Assembly: GCA_001910725.1 (NCBI GenBank) | Contig: MJGA01000024.1 | Coordinates: 62,001 to 126,000, forward strand | Source of the DNA: Phanerodontia chrysosporium | Taxonomy: Eukaryota > Basidiomycota > Agaricomycetes > Polyporales > Phanerochaetaceae | Reading direction: 5' to 3' | DNA: 64,000 nucleotides | Part shown: in pieces, positions 57,164 to 64,000 of the stretch | Layout of the letters: each line of letters opens with the position of its first letter | Position numbering within the stretch: the stretch's first letter is position 1 | Notes under the pieces: model-generated | Told to the model about the DNA's origin: nothing | Databases searched by the model: none | Seen by the model: only the letters and a program-made list of their open reading frames with translations | Program-made: the position numbers and the translations under genes

Positions 57164-60100
57164 ATGCAGGCACTCAGACACGAGATTCTCCCGCCTAGCG
57201 GTGTCGAATACGCAACATGTCTAAAGCTAACACCTGCCACTGTCACAGATAGTGGCCCATCGACAAGCCAAGCAACTGGGAAAGCACTCTTCAATGTCGT
57301 AGTCGCTCGGTCCAACTTTTTGCGCATATTCGAAGTACGAGAAGAAGCTCCGCCAATCTCTACTCAAAAGGATGAAGAGCGTGAAAGACGCGCCAGTGTC
57401 CGCAGAGGTACGGAGGCGGTCGAGGGAGAAGTAGAAATGGATGCATCCGGCGAAGGCTTCGTGAACATGGGTTCAGTCAAGGTGAATTACGCACGCATTA
57501 CTGTCACAGATCGCAGCATGGTGTCTTCGCACTACGTCTCACCAATACTATCCTGTTTGCCTTCTTATTGTTGTGAGAACGCGAGCTTCGCAAGGACAAG
57601 TGCTAATTTTGTGTTATCTCAGCACACCGGCCAGAATGGTCCAACCAATCCGCCAACAGTCAAACGATTCTACTTCATTCGTGGACACCGGCTCCATGGA
57701 ACTGTCACTGGAATGGAGAGCATCCGTATAGTCAGTTCTCAGGAGGATGGGCTGGATCGTTTGCTCGTGTCCTTCAAGGACGCAAAAGTAAGCTCTACTG
57801 ACCTCCTGCGATCTCGTATGTGCTGACCGCACGTCACCAAGATTGCCCTCCTAGAATGGTCCGAGGCTATAAACGATCTGTTGACAGTCTCGATACATAC
57901 ATACGAACGAGCACCCCAAATGGTACGCCTTGGCTAGCTCTGTCTCATCACCTCTCTTACACGCCTTTATTAAGATGTCCCTCGAAGCACCTTTATTCCG
58001 CTCGCAGCTCCGGACAGACCCACTGTCTCGTTGCGCAGCACTGACGCTGCCAAAAGATTCTCTAGCTGTCCTGCCGTTCTACCAGTCTCAAGCAGATCTG
58101 GATATCATGGAACAAGAGACCCAAACAAGGTGAATCGTCAACGGTTCCGCATGCACTTCCTACTCATTATTTTTCAGGGACATTCCTTATTCGCCAAGTT
58201 TTGTCCTTGACTTGACGGCTGACGTCGATGAGCGAATCAAACACGTCATTGACATGGTGTTCCTTCCCGGATTTAACAGCCCTACAATCGCAGTACTTTT
58301 CCAAAGCACCCAGACATGGACTAGGTACGCGGGCTCTTCCTGTGTAGCAGGGACGCTGACGGAGGCTCTTATATTGCAGTCGTCTACGAGAGTATAAGGA
58401 CACCGTTGGACTCATCATCTTCACGTTGGATCTCGTGACGCGCAACTGTCCTGTTCTCACTGCGGTGGACAGTTTACCCTACGACTGTCTGTACCTCGTC
58501 CCATGCTCAGCGGAACTGGGCGGTGTCATAGTCGTGTCCGCGAACGCCCTCATTCATGTCGCACAGACCTCGCGACGAGTCATCCTCCCTGTCAATGGCT
58601 GGCAGGCGCGCATATCTGACCATCCCCTCCCTCAATTGACCGACCAGGAGAAGCAGCGCAACTTAAAGCTGGAGGGTTCCTTTGCAGTTTTCGTGGACGA
58701 CAAGAAGCTCTTTGTCCTACTCAGCGACGGGACGGTCTACCCTGTCGAAGTACATGCTGATGGACGCACGGTATCACGGCTCACCATGGGCTCTGCTCTA
58801 GCTCAGACCACCATTCCCGCACTAGTACGGCGTGTCTCGAGTGAAAACCTCTTCATTGGAAGCACGGTAGGGCCGTCGGTGTTGTTGAAGACGTCCCACG
58901 TGGAGGAGGAGGTAACGGACGAGGATGTCGAGATGGACACTGCGCCTGCAGCTGTCGTCGATGAAGCACACGAGATGGACCTGGATGACGATGAGGGTGG
59001 GCTTAGTCGTTTCATTTGCCCCAGTCATATCCTGACCTATGCGCTCTAGACCTTTACGGCCCGAGCTCGAACTTATTAGATGAACCGTTGAAAGGGGCGG
59101 CGAATGGTGCCGGTGCGTCAACGAATAAGCGCACGGTGGTACACCTGTCTCTGTGCGATTCGATCCCTGCGTACGGTCCCATTTCCGACATCGCCTTCTC
59201 CTTGACGCGAGTGGGGGTATGCATGTGTTCTATTCGCGTTCCTGAACTGCGCTCACGCCACTTCTATTAGGATCGTCCTGTCGCGGAACTTGTCGCAGCC
59301 ACCGGCTCAGGCAGCCTGGGTGGGTTCACATTGTTCCAGGTAGGCACTGGAGTGGTTGGGTCGTGCAGACATCCTCGTGCTGAACATTCCCACAATAGCG
59401 TGATCTGCCCTCCCGTGTGAAACGGAAGCTACATGCCATCGGCGGTGGTCGCGGAATGTGGTCGCTTGCGGTGCGCCAGGCGGTCAAAGTGAACGGTTCG
59501 ACGTACGAAAGGCCGTCAAACCCGCATCACGGTGGCAACGATGCCGTGATCCTGAGCACTGATGCCAACCCGTCACCGGGTTTATCGAGGGTAGGTCATC
59601 TCGTCCCTTGGTCGTGTGCGCCAGCTTGCTGAGGCTTAGCGACGCAGATCGCTTCTCGGTCTGCAAAGAGCGATATTCAGATTACCACGCGGATACCTGG
59701 CACGACCATTGGAGCTGCGTCGTTCTTCCAAGGAACTGCGATCCTTCAGGTGATGTCAAACGCTATTCGCGTACTTGAACCGGGTATGTTGCAAGGTTTC
59801 CCGAGTAGGCATGTTGTTCATGAGCTGCACCGCAGACGGTACGGAACGGCAAGTTATCAAGGACCTCGACGGCAGTGTTCCGCGTCCCAAGATCAGATAT
59901 TGTAGTATCTGCGACCCCTTTATCATGGTCATTCGCGAGGACGACTCGCTTGGTTTGTTCATCGGCGAGCCTGAACGTGGGAAAATCCGACGTAAGGACA
60001 TGTCGCCTATGGGTGAGAAGGTAAGGGCGTTGGCCATTATCATGCATGCTGACACGCCTAACAAACATGTCAGACCTCAAAATATATCGCGGGATGCTTC

Positions 60101-62721
60101 TTCACGGACACAGCGGGGATCTTCCAGTCCCAGGCCAACACAGCAGCGGCAGCAGCGGACAAGAATATGACGTCAACACTGCAGACAGTCATGAACGCTG
60201 GTACGAAGACGCAGTGGTTGCTGCTTGTGCGGCCGCAGGGCGTCCTGGAGGTGCGTGGGCTTCGTGAAATTAGTTCGGCCTATCTTTGACCATAAGCGAG
60301 CAGATATGGACACTGCCGAAACTGACACTAGTGTTTTCTATACCCAACATCTCTTCACTCGAAAGCGTCCTTGTGGACTCCGGGGATGGACCTGCTCTGT
60401 CGCTGCCGCAGGACCCTCCCCGCAAACCGCAGGACCTCGACGTCGAGCAGATCGTCATCGCACCGCTGGGTGAATCTTCACCGAAGCCGTACCTTTTGGT
60501 AAGACACTGGTGTGTCGTAGGGAAACACATGCTCATTACCCGTCTTCACTAGGTTTTCCTTCGCTGCGGCCTCTTCGCGATCTACGAGGCTCTTCCGTCG
60601 CCACCGCCGATTGATCCTCCCCCGCCTTCACGTGCATCAAGCCTATGCGTCAGATTCGTAAAGCTCGTCAGCCGTGCGTTCGATATACAGCAAACCGAGG
60701 AGGTCGAGAAGTCAGTGCTCGCCGAGCAGAAGCGCATCTCGAGACAGCTCATTCCGTTCGTCACTTCTCCCGCCTCAGGGAGGACCTTTTCCGGTGTCTT
60801 CCTCACTGGTGATCGGCCTTGCTGGATTCTTTCCACCGACAAGGGCGGCGTCAAAATTATGCCCTCCGGGCACCAGGTGGTCCATGCCTTTACCGCGTGT
60901 TCGCTCTGGGAGTCCAAGGGCGACTTCCTGCTGTATTCAGATGAGGCGAGTCGTCCTCCCGGATGTCGCCCTGCTTGAGATCTAATCGAGATTATGCAGG
61001 GCCCTAGCCTCATCGAGTGGGTTCCTGAGATACAGTTCGAGGGACACCTACCTTCCAGGTCTGTGCCGAGGTCTCGACCATACTCGCACGTCGTCTTCGA
61101 CCCCACTACGACGCTTCTCGTTGCGGCCTCTTCGCTGCGCTCGACCTTCACATCATACGACGAAGACCGCAACGTGGTCTGGGAGCCTGACGGTAGGTCA
61201 GACGGTTGGTCACCTGGACGGCAGTCTGATGGAAGTCTAGAACCGAACGTGTCCCTCCCTATCTGCGAGACCTCCACTCTGGAGCTCATATCGCCGGATA
61301 CATGGACGACCATGGACGGGTACGTGACCTGATTTCCGATAAGTCTTTCCATACTCATAGGTTGTCCAGCTATGAGTTCGCGCAGAATGAATTTGTGACG
61401 TGTATGGAATGTGTTACGCTCGAAACACTCAGTACAGAAACCGGGACAAAGGATTTCATCGCTGTTAGCACGACTATTAACCGTGGAGAGGATCTCGCAG
61501 TCAAGGGCGCCGTGAGTATCGGGAAGCTTGTCTCTCTCCCCCTAGCCTAACATCGTACAGGTGTACATTTTCGAGGTCGTAGAGGTGGTCCCGGATCCGG
61601 CCATGGGCCAAAAACGCTGGTACCGACTCAAGCTCCATTGCCGGGACGAAGCGAAGGGTCCTGTGACCGCGCTCTGCGGGATGGATAACTACCTCGTGTC
61701 GTCTATGGGTCAAAAGGTGCGGCAGAATGACATGAAAGGTACCTCTCGCTTATTCCTCCGACCAGATTTTCGTACGAGCCCTGGATCTTGACGAGCGACT
61801 AGTTGGCGTTGCCTTCCTGGACGTCAGCGTCTATGTTACCTCGTTGCGGGCGGTGAAGAACCTTCTTGTCATTGGAGACGCTCTAAAGGGTGTTTGGCTA
61901 GTCGCCTTCCAGGTATGAGTCCTTGTTTGATTCGCTCGATAGGCTCTCATTGTGCTTGTCCCGTATAGGAGGATCCTTACAAGCTGGTAGTCCTTGCAAA
62001 GGACTATTATCCTATTCCAGTAACCTGCGCAGATATCTTCTTCGCTGATGGACGGGCATCAATCGTCTCATGTGACGAGGAAGGCGTGTTGAGGCTGAAC
62101 GAGTATGATCCTCATGGTAAGCAAGTCTTTCGGCGACGCCCTGACAACTTTCCTGATGGCCCCGGAATTAGATCCTGAGTCGAGACACGGCCAGCGCCTC
62201 CTGTGCCGCACCGAGTTCCATGGCCAGACCGAATACCGCACCTCACGTCTCATTGCACGTCGTGGCAAAGGCTTGGACGCGGAAATACCGCAAGCGAAGT
62301 TAATTTGCGGTGAGCCCGCCTCCTTCGTGGCCTGTATAGCTCTTCCTGAAATATCACGCAGGGCATACCGATGGGTCGCTGACAACACTCACCTACGTCG
62401 ATGACGCGGTCTCGAAGCGACTCCACCTCCTGCAGGGACAGCTGACACGGAACGTTCAGCACGTCGCAGGCCTTAATCCTAAGGCATTCCGGTAGGCCCC
62501 TTTCTCCCATCACGAGCGGTGCGCGTTCTGATGGCTCGTGGGACAGTGTCGTTCGCAATGACCGGGTTGCAAGGCCCCTCACGAAGGGCATCCTCGATGG
62601 AAACCTCCTTTCCGCATTTGAGGATCTACCCGTACCCCGCCAGGTCGAGATGACCCGCCAGATTGCGACGGAACGGACTACCGTGCTCAAGGACTGGCTA
62701 GACCTCGGAGGCGCATGGTGA
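57164..62721 (+). CDS. CFT1: CFT1 / CPSF160, cleavage and polyadenylation factor subunit
   Basis: Large subunit of the complex that recognises poly(A) signals and organises mRNA 3' cleavage. The ATG at 57164 (MQALRHEILPPSGVEYATCL) is the family start; a GTG four codons earlier is not used. The protein is built of beta-propellers spread over about 20 exons: NVVVARSNFLRIFEV, KRFYFIRGHRLHGTVTGMES, IALLEWSEAINDLLTVSIHT, YDCLYLVPCSAELGGVIVVS, RGMWSLAVRQAVKV, SFFQGTAILQVMSNAIRVLE and WTLPKLTLVFSIPNISSLE. The CPSF A-type C-terminus is clear: ALDLDERLVGVAFLDVSVYV, KNLLVIGDALKGVWLVAFQE, CADIFFADGRASIVSCDEEG, DGSLTYVDD, LKDWLDLGGAW. Stop TGA at 62719-62721. No frame problem noticed, but I did not fix every splice site. 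Confidence 0.95.
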
Positions 62722-63908
62722 TGATCTGCTAAGTTATTCGCTCCTGTAAAATCATGATATCTGCTTCGTACGCTCATATTCGACATTTGATTTGTGCATT
62801 TCAAAGCTGAGCCCGTCGTAGGCGGTTCCGGCTACATTTGTCTCTGTCCAACATGCAGCTCGTTGCAATGCTGCCTAAATTTCCAGCTACACGCGTTCTC
62901 GAAAGACGGGTAAGCTGTGATTGCTCGTAAACTCTGAAAAGCAAGTTTTCCGACGCATCCTCGATGAGCTCTCAAGCGATGCTCTACTTCGGAACCTGCA
63001 CTGGTTTGCGGGCTGGGAAAGCGCAGAGGCCACATTGGGCTATCCTGCGACCTCCCCGGGGCGCTTGAGGCGGTGTAAGCAGCGTCTCCACCTGCTAACT
63101 CTTGGGATTTACCTCGTTTCACGATGACTGCGTGCTTCATATTTTGGAATCGCTGCGCCGCGCTGACTGTGATGGGCTGTGGATGGAAATAGGAATTCCG
63201 GTCGTTCCTCTCTGCCGAATGCGTTTTGCAGTGCAAATTACTGACATTGACGCGGACTCTCCTACAGATTCAATATTCAGCGGACGATCTATGTTACTCC
63301 ACCTAGTCATCTCTCGTGTTTGCGCGATCAAGGCTAGTGCCAAGTGGGACTTTTCTGAGAGCAACTCGAGCATTTGAGCTTGAAAATTCTCGAACACGAC
63401 GCCTGCCTCATTTGCGCCAAGATCAGATTTGATGGCGCGGGTGGAAGGAAAGCGGCATGTATGCCTGCACTTACCAACGCCCTTCGTCCGCGTCGTGTAA
63501 AACATACGTTCTCCGCGAGTCCCAACAGTCTCAGGGCCATGGTGCGTGTGAGGTGCAGACCGCCGCACATCCGAAAAGAGCAGCTCGTATCTCGGAACCG
63601 TTCATTTTAGCGGAGCGGGCGCACCGGGGAGGACCATCCTCGCAGGCTTGCTGATCGTCCCAGGCCAGTTCGTGATAGTCTAGGTGCGACTCTTTTGCAT
63701 ATGGTGACTTCACTTCCTCACGCCTTTCATTAAAGTCCGGGTCTCTACGTCAGCGGGGGACAGTTGCTAGCTGCCCGTGGGTCCCCATGTCTCCCAACGT
63801 GCCCGGCAGTCGACCAGTCACGGCCACGCACAATTCAACCGAGACTGCATGGCTGTGACTTCTCCGGTTCTTCTCAGTTGATGGCCAACTCGTGCGAATG
63901 GCATGCCG
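62722..63908. other. No confident gene
   Basis: 3' flank of CFT1 followed by about 1 kb with only short frames. The plus strand at 62920-63240 has a faintly F-box-like piece (FHDDCVLHILESLRRADC), too short and isolated to call. Confidence 0.35.
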
Positions 63909-63941
63909 TATAAACCGCGTCGCCCCATGCGCGAGTATAAG
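63909..63941 (+). promoter_or_regulatory. Core promoter of a gene beyond the window
   Basis: TATAAA at 63909-63914 and TATAAG at 63936-63941 are followed by a pyrimidine-rich stretch (CCCTCCTGCCCTTCCGC), the usual layout of a fungal TATA promoter and start-site region. No ATG follows before the window ends, so the gene lies to the right. Confidence 0.6.
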
Positions 63942-64000
63942 GGGGTCCCTCCTGCCCTTCCGCTTTGCCCACCGCTCGTCACCGGCAGTGACATTATACT

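Noticed and set aside
60582..61358. Minus-strand open frame of 258 codons
   Set aside because: Antisense to clear CFT1 exons; no domain.
1..64000. CRISPR array, phage or bacterial operon signals
   Set aside because: No spaced identical repeats with unique spacers, no ribosome binding sites; dense introns show eukaryotic nuclear DNA.

Overview
The window looks like nuclear DNA of a filamentous basidiomycete, most likely a wood-decaying Agaricomycete of the polypore type. The signs are many short GT-AG introns (mostly 48-65 bases) with CTNAY-like branch points, closely packed genes on both strands, a secreted AA9 polysaccharide monooxygenase with a cellulose-binding CBM1, and a Plavaka-type transposase that I know mainly from basidiomycetes. 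I see no tRNA or rRNA gene and no CRISPR array.

Layout. 1-6.1 kb is a transposon and repeat area: a decayed Plavaka element, a block of about 40-bp repeats, a 1.1-kb palindrome with arms of 342/343 bp, and an F-box pseudogene. 6.8-10.2 kb has an aldo/keto reductase (+) and an MFS monocarboxylate-type permease (-), tail to tail. 11.1-16.1 kb holds the SIN3 corepressor (-) and, just upstream of it, a small gene with a single PAH-like fold. 16.7-18.5 kb is an mpaB/rubber-oxygenase-like (DUF2236) protein. 18.7-27.3 kb mixes an unknown gene, a PIF1/Helitron helicase fragment, two F-box pseudogenes, one intact F-box gene, and the AA9-CBM1 gene, for which I could build a complete 12-exon model with consistent phase (329 aa). 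27.8-32.7 kb has a Ser/Pro-rich unknown protein and PCNA, which carries a charged insertion of about 100 residues. 33.3-34.2 kb contains fragments of a serine carboxypeptidase and an RFT1-like flippase. 34.5-64 kb is a housekeeping block: EZH2-type H3K27 methyltransferase (-), BRR2 spliceosomal helicase (+), HAP3/NF-YB (-), an unknown gene (-), GPN2 (+), two unknown genes, a relic of the GPN2 tail, SEC31 (-) and CFT1/CPSF160 (+). The last 100 bases are the promoter of a gene outside the window.

The genes do not form one pathway. Conserved genes for transcription and chromatin (SIN3, EZH2, HAP3, CFT1), splicing (BRR2), replication (PCNA) and secretion (SEC31) sit between repeat-rich accessory islands.

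Two points matter for anyone using this annotation. First, in six genes (MFS, SIN3 twice, mpaB-like, HAP3, and the small genes at 49 kb and 50 kb) the reading frame breaks at a short G or C run and would be restored by one extra G/C. This suggests under-called homopolymers rather than seven independent mutations, so I annotate these as genes, not pseudogenes. Second, I found no obviously new multi-gene system. The most unusual items are the PCNA insertion, the 4-base micro-exon in the AA9 gene, the long palindrome, and the PAH-only gene beside SIN3.
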